Origin: Albifimbria verrucaria
Taxonomy: Eukaryota > Ascomycota > Sordariomycetes > Hypocreales > Stachybotryaceae
DNA length: 64,000 nt
Direction: 5' to 3'
Assembly: GCA_020081605.1 (NCBI GenBank)
Contig: JAHREC010000030.1
Coordinates: 558,001-622,000 of the forward strand
The position numbers were made by a program, and so were the translations under genes. The notes under the pieces are model-generated. The model made no database searches, was not told the DNA's origin, and saw nothing but the letters and a program-made list of their open reading frames with translations. Positions 47,704-58,051 of this stretch are shown here, in pieces. Numbering within the stretch: position 1 is the first letter of the stretch; each line of letters begins with the position of its first letter.

Positions 47704-48633
47704 TCATTTCTTAGCATCCTCCTTCATGCTGTTCTGGATCCAGCTCCTGGTTCCCTGAGCCAGCTCCTCCAGCTCCTCGTCGCTCTTCGCCATGCGCTCA
47801 AATGCCTTGTGCTCCGAAGGGACGTTGCGACCCTTCTCGAAGGCAGGGCGCTCCTTGAGCTTGAACACCCACTTCTTCAGGTTAGGGAACTCGTCGAGGT
47901 CGACGCCAGACCACTCTGTGGTGAAAATCGTCAGCAAAAATTCCAATTACGATGTAGTGGATAACGAATCTTCACGTACTAGCATCAGTGACCCAGCCCC
48001 AAATGGACATGTCGGCAACGGTGACGCGGTCGCCGACGATGAATCCAGAGGTGGACTTCTCAAGGTGAGTGTCTAGGACACGGTACAGACGGCGCGTTTC
48101 GTTGACGTAGCGGTTGATACCGTACTCAATCTTCTCCGGGGCGTATCCTAAAACGAATGAGTTAACCCTATGTTTTTTTTGTCTCATGTTCAGTTATTTC
48201 CACTCACTCTTGAAGTGGTTGGCCTGGCCTTGCATAGGGCCCTGGCCACCCATCTGCCACATGAGCTACATATGGTCAGTCACTTCCGGCAATCCTGTTG
48301 ATCATGCAAGCTTACCCAGCTGGTGGTCTCCCAGTGCTCAGCGGATCCGTAAGGGTAGGAGACCTTGTGGTCCTTGTCGTAGCGCTCGACAAGGTACTGC
48401 ATGATGGCACCGCTCTCGAAGACGCGAATCTCCTTGCCGTCCAGCTTGTCGGTGATGGCGGGAATGCGGCCATTGGGGTTAATGGCCAGGAACCATGGCT
48501 TCTTCTGCTCGTTGGTGCTAATCTTGAGGTGGTGCAGGTTGTAGTCCAAGTCCAGCTCGGCCAGCAAGATGCTCACCTTGATGCCGTTGGGGGTGGCATC
48601 GGTGTAGAGGGTGATATCTGTCTTGGTGCTCAT
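47704..48633 (-). CDS. Glutathione S-transferase, Ure2/GstB type
   Basis: Start at the ATG at 48633 ([20 protein letters not shown]); an upstream in-frame Met is possible but the family begins here. The N-terminal thioredoxin fold has [10 protein letters not shown] (cis-Pro) and [10 protein letters not shown] (glutathione-binding ES). Exon one ends in TSW at 48316; the next exon is [18 protein letters not shown]; then [20 protein letters not shown]; then the last exon [19 protein letters not shown]. All junctions splice in phase with GT/AG ends, so the gene is intact. Ure2-like GSTs conjugate or reduce glutathione adducts in detoxification; nitrogen regulation is specific to yeast Ure2 and cannot be assumed. 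Convergent with the MFS gene, 136 bases apart. Confidence 0.9.
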
Positions 48634-49550
48634 TTTGACGAGGTGGTTCCGAAGCTGGGAGATTCGAGAGAGCATGTAGGGGAAGTGAGGGTAATCAAGG
48701 CTCGGGATGCGCACTCAGCTGGAGAAGGAATATATACCCCCTCGGTCCATCGGGCTCAACGCATCGCTCGGTACTTCTATTCCCCATTTTTACCTACGCT
48801 TCGTAATCCATCGGGTCCTCTTCGTGATTAGAAATACCTCCGTCATGCCTCACCCCACCTTTTGACAGATACGCATGATACGCAGGCTGAAGATGCTGGT
48901 GGAGCTGGATCAGGAAGGCTGCCAGCGATTGCTCAGCCGTGATTGGGCAGGAACAGGGCCCGGCATGGATGTCGTCAGTTGAATGGCTGGAGAAACGGTG
49001 ACGAAACCAATTCAGGCTTGGACCCTCGGAGGGCGCAAAGCACTAGAGGTTGCCTGTGGCTTGCTTTAGGGCGTGTTGTTGTCGAAGAGCCATTAGAGGC
49101 TCAGTTGTTGCTACGGGTACAGCCTGTCTATAACGGCGGCGGTGCAGGCATAACGTAAATTGTTTCTTCATCTTGTCAGTCTGAGCAAGCAACTCATGGA
49201 GACGTATACCATAATCTCAACAACCCTCATGGAAGCATACAGCATGACGTTTTTCAACTGACTGATCCTCTCCAATTTCGCTTCAGAAACGAGACTTAAA
49301 AAATAAAATCACATGACAGACAACGTTAAGATATCTCATGCTCTTTCAACTCTTCTTATTTTATCCTTTGTTAAACAACATCATAATTTGTTCATGTCAG
49401 ACATACAGTACAACTGGCCACTGTCCCGATTTAGAAACTCTCGTGATACACATTATTCAGCAACTCCTTTTGTGTCGTTCCGTGCCTGCCCACGTTCAAA
49501 TCTCATCAACAGATGGGCATACAATTCCACGCCGTCATCGTCTCGTCATA
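48634..49550. other. Spacer upstream of GST
   Basis: Probably holds the GST promoter. Nothing coding is recognised. Confidence 0.45.
48730..48737 (-). promoter_or_regulatory. TATA-like element upstream of GST
   Basis: Reads GTATATAT on the minus strand, about 100 bases before the GST start codon, a usual distance for a fungal TATA box. Confidence 0.4.
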
Positions 49551-51108
49551 TTACGACTTCACCACTGCAAGTCGCCCTCTCACAGGGATATTTCCCTCGG
49601 TCCCAAGCTCTGGGAAGCCTTCGACATTGACGCCCTTCCTGAACAGCATGCAGTAGCTCGATCCGCCGTAGTGGAACATGCCAATCTGATCGCCCTTCTT
49701 CACTTTCTGGCCCTCCTTGACTGTGATCTCGCATGTGCTCACCTCGTCCATGCCGATTCCCACAAACACCATGAGCCCAATCGCCGGGTTTTCTGCCTCG
49801 ATGAAGATGATGGCCCTTGTTGCAAGTGCGGACAGATATCCCTGAGACTCATTCAACCCCTTGACGTCGATGTCGTGCCGCGACGGGTCGCCCACACCCT
49901 CGAATAGAGGCTCGCTGAAGTACGTGCCCTCCTTGAGGAACGCGCGCCGAATGGTACCGCTCACAGGCGCATGCCAGCGATGGTAGGCTAAGGGGCCCAG
50001 GTACGCCTGGTAGATGGTACCGCCAGCGAAGCGCTCGGACAGAGGGTCGTGTGCGAGCATGTCCAGGACCGAGTACGGCTGGCCCTTGGCGAAGAAGCGG
50101 TCACGCAGCTTCACATCTCTCTCGATATTGTATACCTTGGACTCGCACGCGTTTGCAATGATGTTATCGTCATCGGGTGATGCCACAGGGCGTGCTGAAT
50201 CGTGAACTTGGCGGGTGAAAAATTCTACGTGTGTAAGCCGTCAGTATAGGTAAGATCATTGAAATATGATGGTGTCATTTTACCATCCCAAGACTTGAAT
50301 CCGTAATGCTCCTTTGATGGATCACAGATGTACATTTCCTCAAACTTCATGGAAGACTTGTAAGGCTGATTGGCCACCTCAAGGAGGTCGGACATTCCCG
50401 TCTTACCGAACCAGCCCACATCATGGTTGCCCAATGCATGCGCAGATTCGGGAGTCTAGGATACAGTCAGTTGCCTTCCTCAAAGGCTTCCTTTCCTTTT
50501 GCTAGGGACAAACCTACCATCAGGAATTTACCCCATTCATTCAGCACCTTTTTCAATGCCTTATTCACATCCGGGTCTAGAAATGCAGCATGTCCGCTAC
50601 ACCAGATAACATCAGCTCAAGCTCACATTGTGAACATAGGTCCAAAATACCTTGGAGTTCCCATCGGGTAGTCAAACAGGGCATTCATCGGTACGCCTAC
50701 CACGCCCATCGCCTCTGCAGCATCCGTCCATTCGGGCGCCCTTGTCACAATGTGGTTTAGCACCGCCAGCATGTGCTTGTAGTCGCGGATCTGCGCCGAC
50801 CCTGATGGGTCCTTGTTGTAGGGGTGCTTCTTAGGGATCTCCTCGAACATCTGCACAAAGTACATGTACACTCTTGGCTCGCTCTCAATCAGCTCTTGGA
50901 ACTCCTTCAAGGCCGGCGTGAGCTCGCTCTCGTTTTCATCGACGTGCTTGATCACACGCCGCAGGAATTCCTGGTGGACTCTATGGTCGCGTGGGAGCCA
51001 TCCACCTGGCCTGTACATTGATTTAGTATATGAAATGTCGACTGAACAGGGTTGCTGTGATTTACCTGTGAACTTGGTGTTCCTTAGGAATGTCCTGATT
51101 ATCGCCAT
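49551..51108 (-). CDS. Phosphatidylserine decarboxylase-like, pyruvoyl type (PsiD-related)
   Basis: Exon one (MAIIRTFLRNTKF) joins GGWLPRDHRVHQEFLRRVIK after an intron of about 55-60 nt. Next come a PSD-related N-terminal domain and GVPMNALFDYPMGTP, spliced to SGHAAFLDPDVNKAL, then TPESAHALGNHDVGWFG, then EFFTRQVHDSARPVASPDD and the decarboxylase core. The self-cleavage and pyruvoyl site is the GGSS in FHYGGSSYCMLF, equivalent to LGST in classic PSD. All splice phases agree and no frame break is seen. The N-terminal extension and the soluble look resemble the PSD-related group that includes tryptophan decarboxylases such as PsiD; the substrate may be an amino acid or a lipid. No indole-pathway neighbours are present. 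Confidence 0.8.
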
Positions 51109-52740
51109 GTTGCACGACCATTTTGACGAATTCAAGGGTTTAATAATAATTGAGTGGTGGTTTAACAAATGCTTGGATCTTCTCCCTTTCCTAACCTCAC
51201 AAAGATGTCTTGGCTCAAAGGATCATGGGCAATCCGGGGCTTTTATGCCAAGAAAATGGTTGCACACTCTAGCTAAGGGCCCTGAACCTGTGTCCCATAT
51301 GTCTGAATTCTTCCCCACAAAGACAAATTCCGCATGAATGTTGTCATGATCGGACATCGGCTACACACGCTTTCCACATCAATGATGTAAACCACCATGG
51401 GAGCTGGCTAACACCACATTGGGGCGCCGGCCTAGCCACATGTGTGCGATCCACCTCCGGGTCCTCGGGCACCGGCTTATAGGCGTTGGCCAATCAGTGC
51501 CAACTCTCTCCGCCAGCCCACGCGTCCTCGAGTCTATAGCGTCGAGATGGATGGAGGCTCCCGCAAACAAACCCGAACCTCCAAACTATGTAAATAGTAT
51601 CGGTTATTCGGCAACAATTACCTGGACCTAGCGTTGCCAACTTTCGTGAAGCCATTGACCTCGTATTGTTCACAGACCTTTGATGTGTTGCCGTCTCTGT
51701 ATTACTGAAACCCTGTCTCAATGCCAAACTCTGGTTCTCCAGGTCAATTCGGTCTTCCACATCACGCCATCATGCGAGACTAGTTGCTGAAATGTAAATG
51801 CCCGCTTACAGAGACAAATCACACAAATCACATCATGATAATCCGTCATTGTTATAACGGCGGCTCGTGTCCAGTAGAAAATACGACTCATCATGTACGC
51901 CTCTGCGTCAGCCCAGTCAGACCCTTACCTGTCAAAAGCACATCTGGATTCATCAGACTGCATGTTTCATAGGACCCTGGTCACAGACGTGCTTCTCGTA
52001 GAGATCTACGACTCGTGAAGACATCACTTTTCGGTAATTTGCGCACTCGGCGTTATCAAAAATTTGTCGGTTCTTCTACACCAACTACCTGCCTACCCAA
52101 CCCCATCTCCCCAAACATCTGCCACCTCTCAAGACAACTGCGCCTGCTATATTCCGCAGTCGCCATCGCGGGTTTTGCTCACAAACAAATATAGCCTCCA
52201 ATCTTCCAAAAATGTGTTAAAAAGAAGACAAGCCCGTGAAGAAACCTGGCGCCATCCCCAGACCACAATGCTTGCTCTCCAAACAAGAACTTGACCCACA
52301 AACACCTTGCAGGACGGAAGAAAGGAGAGGTATCGAATGCCGACTGACGGCGTGGGTCACCCTCAAATTAAGTACAAATATAATAGCCTATATTTCTTAG
52401 GCAAGGGTTGCTGCGTGGTCGCCACACAGTCTGAAAGCAAAGGCTGGCCCTTGCAAATGAGCAGTGATGAAGGAACTTCGCTCTCGACGCAGCTAGAAAA
52501 TCAGGTCGGGTGTAAATGCATAGGCAAAAAGAAAGAACAAAGGAAAATAACAACGAACCACTAGCTACAACGCCAGTTGATATGTAGGGGATATTCTCAA
52601 AATAACACAATGGCTGAAGTGATGAAAAATGATCGTCGTAACGTCGTAAAATGAGATGCTGCAAGAACGAAGCCGACGTCTGGGCCTGCAGAATTCGTTC
52701 ATGCTTCGCTTCATGATGGAGTGCGAGACACACACAACTC
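51109..52740. other. Intergenic, no supported gene
   Basis: This spacer includes the decarboxylase promoter side and the 3' side of the TeaR-like gene. No coding region is recognised. Confidence 0.45.
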
Positions 52741-54390
52741 TCACATCACAACGCAACATCCGCAGCCGCCCTTCTCCTCCTTCTCCTCTTGCTTGTCCTG
52801 GGGTGGCTGGGCTATCGGTTCAGGTCGGGTCTGCTGTTGTGGACGAGGCAGCTGGGGAGCCGTGGTAGCCAGTGGGCTGGGAAGTGGGCTCATGTTCGCC
52901 TTGTCTGCAATCTTGGGCATGGTCGAGTATGAGCCCGGACGAGCGAGCGGGCTCTTTGGAGGCTCTGGGCTCTTGCGAACTGTATCCGGCTTCAACGGCC
53001 ATTCGTCCGCTGGTTGCTGTTGCTCCTGGGCTTCATCTGTTGGCGCCTTCTCCGACTCTGGAGGCTTCAGGAAAACGTTATCGTTCAGTGGACGGAAGTC
53101 TTTGTCGTACACATCGCCAAACTTGCCCTCCTTCTCCCACTTCTCCTGCTGAAGGCGTCTCGCGACCGTGGGGAGGAGTTGCTGATCGGGTGGCAACCGG
53201 GGTCGGGCTTGTAAGAGTTGAGCATCCAGGGCGGGTCACCTTCGGGCTGCTTCAGCTCGCCTGATCGAGTAGAAGGCCGTGTGGTAGATGCATCACGCCC
53301 AGATCGTGTTTTGGGTCTCCCAGCGGAAGAAGGTGGCTTAGAAGGGCCGGATGATTTTCGGGAGCTGGCCGGCGTCTTTTGGGGAGGTATCTGTGATGGA
53401 GCGCTTTCCAGCGATATTTGCAGGATCCAAGTCTCTCGCACCGCCGCTAGCGCTGCGAGCACGCGTCTTGTGATAGACCAACGATTCTTCGTCGGGGCTC
53501 TCGCTCTGCCTGCGCGCTCCGGTTGATCGATCGAGGTAATCGAGTGGTATAGGCGCGGGGCTAGTTTTGGCAACAGGAATACGGGAGCCTCCTTTGGCGC
53601 TGGCCGAAGCGAAGTAATTGTTGGCTTCCTCCTCGGCAATCTCCTCGGGAGTCCTCAAATCCCACAAAGGCGCGGGAGGCTCCGCGGTACGGTACTCGGC
53701 GGTTGTCGAGTTCTTCCTTGATCGGCTACGGCTCTGCTCAGATGCATCGGTCCCACGGCGGAGTCGACTCTGGCTGCGATCACGTCTCTGCTTGCTGGGT
53801 GCCCGAGCCCTGGGGATGAAGATACCGGCAGCCTGGAGCTCTTCACTCTCGATCTTTGCTAGTTTGTCTCGATGAATCCACTTCGACTCGTCGCTATCAG
53901 TGTCAGGGCTCATGGCACCTGGTCCGCCCCGCACGGGGTTTTCGCCCGCATGCTGAGCGAGCCCCAAACCATCCACCGAGTTGGACCTGGCGGACTTGTA
54001 GTCACTAAAGGTCGGGGAGACAATCGGAGACTCCCTGAACCATCCCACCGACCTCCGTGCAGATCGTCAGCTGAGGGCATTTTACGTGAAGTAGGTTGAT
54101 GCTCGTTGCCGTATCTTGCTGCAGACGTATCGCCATAGGAGTAGTTTGAGGTCTTCGTGGAGTGGTCGTGGTGGGAGGGGCCATTGTATCCTACGTTGCC
54201 CTTCTAGCGACGATGGTGTTAGCTCTTTGTTCGGTACGGACACGCGTGGATGCGGCTCCTTTGTCCAGCTTGTCAAAGATAAGTGGCTGCCACATACCTC
54301 CCTGTAGCCCCAGGCCATCTCATCGCCATGACTGCTCGTAGGCGGCGTCAAAGTGGTTGTGGCTGCGGTGGCCGAAGACACAGCAGCCAT
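52741..54390 (-). CDS. TeaR/Mod5-like CaaX-box cell-end marker protein, frameshifted
   Basis: Exon one is MAAVSSATAATTTLTPPTS...EMAWGYRE; a 94-nt intron (54204-54297, GTATGT...CGCTAG) leads to KGNVGYNGPSHHDHSTK and on to MPSADDLHGG. The protein is a disordered, Ser/Arg/Pro-rich chain with a conserved region PPWMLNSYKPDP, then LPPDQQLLPTVARRLQQEKW and EGKFGDVYDKDFRPLND, ending GCGCCVVM, a CaaX prenylation signal (CVVM). Prenylation would anchor it to the plasma membrane; TeaR/Mod5 proteins recruit the TeaA/Tea1 polarity complex at cell ends. Three breaks: 54052-54053 (one base), T run 53377-53380 (two bases), G run 53199-53202 (one base). Family assignment rests on the tail and conserved block, so it is moderate; coding status is firm. 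Confidence 0.7.
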
Positions 54391-56838
54391 GTTGGTAGCT
54401 TGTGAGACACAGGCAGGCTGGCTCAGGCTTTGTTATGAAACGAATGATCGGCGATGTCGGGCGACGGAGAAGAGCCGCAAGTTATGTAGCCGGTGGTTGA
54501 GTAAGCCGGCATGCGGCGAGTGACAATCGGCAGCAAACAGAGCAGAAAAGGCCGCGAACGGATGCGGTCGAGGGCGTTTCGTGGGCTCGGAGGCTGACGG
54601 GGACGGTCTAGGCGTCACGCAAGACTGATGACGGCGCGACACATGGACAGGTCAGTCAGTGCCTGCGACGCAATCCGCCGAGCCCCGGTGATGAGGGCAA
54701 GGACGACAGACGAGTTTCGCTGGAGCAATTCGCAGGCGCAGGTTGAGAGAGCGTGACGGATGCAAGGTTGTTTTGGGGGTTGGAAGAAATGAAGTGCTCG
54801 CTGTTTGCGTTTTCGAAAAGGCTGGTTGGCTGGTGCTTTTGGCTGGTGCTTTTGGCTGGCACACCACAGCAGATGGAGAGAGGAGGCCCGTTCACCCACT
54901 GACAAGGTTCTGTGGCCCACTAACAACCGCTCAACGGTACCGAGCCATGTTATTGCCTTGCCAGACGTAATTACTGGATGTACTGTGCGGTAGGGTGCAG
55001 TAGGGGATGGGGGCTAATCAAAGGCAAGGAAAATTGAGATTGCCCGGGTCAGGCCATGGCTGGACCTGTTTCTCCATGGGCCCGGCTCTTCGGGGACAGA
55101 AACAAACAAGAGCCCCTCAAGTTCAATAACAACAAAGCTCTCGATCATCGACTCAAGAGGCGCTTGAGCTTAGCTTAGGCATGTAGCCTACTGTGCCATA
55201 CGGTGGTGTGAATACTGTCTCTAGGTGCTAGAGGTACCGAGGCAAGTAGATTAGTACCTTAGGTTAATAGGCAGTTAGTTTAGTAGCTACAGTAGCTAAG
55301 CTGCCTACCTACCAGTATACAGGAGAAGGACAGCATCAATGGGCCTCCTTCCTCCCCTTCTTCCCCGCCGTCAGCAGACTCCAGCTCCGCCGTCGTTTCC
55401 ACCATGCACGACAGACACGGCCCCTTCGAGATGCAGCTCGGGTCATTAGGTGCATCGGGGCGACAAGTGGTAGCGAGCGGGCTACGGCCTGTGAGTGGGC
55501 GAGAGGTCAACGGCTCAGACCAGGGGTCCAAGCATCGCATCGAGCGTCGCGAATCAGACACACGCATCTCCTTGGGGACTATCTCGGCGCATGCATCTAC
55601 TCGCACGAGTGGTGTCGAGCCTGTCTCATTGCTTTTCCATGTTTTCCCTCTTCTCGTCTCCCCAATTGCCTACCGGCGCCCTTTGTGCGAGCAGCATGGT
55701 TACTCTGGCAAAGGACATCCACTTGTGTAATGATTGTCCGGGGTCCAGCTTGGTACTGACATGGGGCGGGGATGTCACCCAGGTGCTACCGAAATTGCCA
55801 TCCGGTGGGACGGTACCGTTGCCTCTTTTCTCGGTAGGCCGATCTGTACCCGTACCTACATACCTTACCTGTAGTACCTTGTGGGCTAGGTGCTTACATT
55901 ACTGAGTAGACACATACCTGTGCCTTTACGGGTATATCCCCGATATCCGAACACACACAGACGTTATTGATTGTGTGTCTCGCAGATCGATCACGACACG
56001 AGTGGACATGCGTGCAATCCGTCATCTCATCCAAAATTCGGCCGGTGTTTTAGGACAAGCCATGGGATGAGGACTGTGCGAGTCGCGGTACCGGGGCATC
56101 GCATCCGCTGTCGAGGAACGTGCACCAAACAGTTTCCTTGGGGAGAGCTTAGAGCCCAGAGCCTAGAGCCTAGGGCCTACCTTACGTACCTTAGTACCTT
56201 AGTAGAGCCTATCCGGAGCCTGCCACTTACTAAAGGGCCTGGGGGCTTCAAGTACAGGTACTGCCATCTGTATCTCACGGCCCGGGATTATTACTTCGGC
56301 AGTCAATCGCCTTAATTAAAGTAAGGCCAAGGTATAGGAGCAACTCTTAACCGTTGCATACCAAGCCCCACGTCCCCCTACAACAACACACCTCGTTCAC
56401 CGTCATTATCGTCATAAAATATTACCTACCCTTGAATCATCTCTTGGCTCCATCTGTCACGCGGCCGGCACATCTCTTATTATCTCGTATCCAACAGCCA
56501 TCACAAAGACGACACACTGCCGCGACTGTGGGTATAGCGACCCAACATGTCATCTTGATCAGACAAGATCTTAACCAGCCCCAACCGATTCACATTAAAC
56601 AATATCCACACTCCTGGAACCAACGATTGAGATGCCGAATGACTTCAACCAGCGACACGATTGGACTTGGGTAGCTGGTTGATTATGGGAATCTTGGTCA
56701 TTCTCCATCCACATCGAGCGCTTCATTGAATTTCGAGGTATCCAGAACTAACTCATCAAGCCACGAAAGCCTAGGCGCTTGCAACGTCCCCGGTTTGTTC
56801 AGCACGGTGCAACCTGCTAGGATTGCCGCCGATTAGAT
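54391..56838. other. Divergent intergenic region with TACCTTAG-rich tracts
   Basis: About 2.4 kb between the TeaR-like gene (minus) and the phosphoesterase (plus). Short imperfect repeats of TACCTTAG, GCCTAGAG and related words occur at about 55245-55320 and 56150-56225. No gene recognised. Confidence 0.45.
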
Positions 56839-58051
56839 ATGACATCCCCGGTCCTTCGGCGGACGAGGATCGTGTGTGTCTCTGATACCCACAACAGCAC
56901 TGTCTCTCTCCCAGAAGGCGATGTCCTTATTCACGCCGGCGACTTGACAAATCAGGGAGCTATTCGGAGGTCAGTCATAGATGATCAATGGTCGGTGACA
57001 GTTTACTGATAATCAATTAGTTGTCCAAAACCGTGCGTTGGCTGGAAAGTGCCAACTTTGAGGCCAAAATCGTGGTTGCGGGTTTGTCTAAATCTCTCGG
57101 TCCGTCGTGAGAATTGCAAGTTCTCTGACAGTGGCAGGAAATCATGACATCACGCTGGATGAGGCATTCTATGCCGAACATGGACTCTACTTCCACAACC
57201 AGAATCCTCAGTCTTCGGCAGACTGCATTGCACTCTTCCGATCTTCACCATCCATAACCTACCTGTGTCACTCTGCAGCAACAATCCGTCTGCAATCTCC
57301 GTCAGGTCCCCGAACGCAATTCACCGTCTTCGGATCGCCTTACTCTCCTCGCCACGGCCTGTGGGCATTCTACTACGATGCGCCAGCTCACGCCACCAAC
57401 CTCTCGGATCTCACCACCCTCTGGGACTCCATCCCGCTCGACACGGACATTGTCGTGACGCACACGCCACCGCGGACGCATTGTGACGAAACCGACGAGC
57501 GCCGTGCTACGGGCTGCGAAGCTCTGCGTCGGGCACTCTGGCGTGTTCGCCCCCGGCTTGCTGTCTGTGGCCACATCCACGATGGACGGGGCGCGCAGCG
57601 CGTGGCATGGGATCTGGCCACAAGCAACGTATCGTTTGCGGAAAAGGGCGTGGTGCGCTGGGAGGATCCAGGAGCCGGGAACAAGAAGCTCAGCGTGGTG
57701 GACCTGACGGGTCGTAAGGCACCGTCGCTTGCCAACGACGGCTCTCACCCAGGCCGGGCGACGCCTGCCTCGGCTACTAAACCTGGCAACACGATGACAG
57801 CTCCAGCATCACCCGGCCAGGTTACTTTCGGCTCTGGCAACCTTGATGCCCAAACCCTCAACAGTACGGTTGGGCTCGGGGGATCCCTCATCTGGACGAT
57901 GCGATCAGGAGGCCCTGGTTGGGCGGATGGGCCGGCTAGAGACGTGCGTGGTGAACGCCGCCATCATGAAGAGCCGCTACCCGCACATTGGAGGAAGAAA
58001 TTCAACAAGCCCATCGTGGTAGACGTTGACTTGCCCGTCTGGGACCCATGA
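56839..58051 (+). CDS. Calcineurin-like metallophosphoesterase (MPPED/239FB type), frameshifted
   Basis: Start MTSPVLRRTRIVCVSDTHNS carries the first metal motif (DTH). Next come VLIHAGDLTNQG (GD) and, after an intron near 56972-57020 and another near 57061-57116, VVAGNHDITLDEAF (GNHD), then VVTHTPPRTHCD and VCGHIHDGRGAQRVAW (GHIH). All metal-binding motifs of the calcineurin-like phosphoesterases are present, so it is probably active on an unknown phosphodiester. The C-terminus is scrambled twice. Two bases added at the G run 57872-57874 and one at the AA at 57995-57996 give GRMGRLETCVVNAAIM and SRYPHIGGKKFNKPIVVDVD, the family's usual end. Intron one borders may also hide a missed G. Confidence 0.75.

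Noticed and set aside
43060..51108. A secondary-metabolite cluster (phosphatase, MFS, GST, decarboxylase)
   Set aside because: No backbone synthase, oxygenase or cluster-type regulator is present; these are ordinary neighbouring genes.
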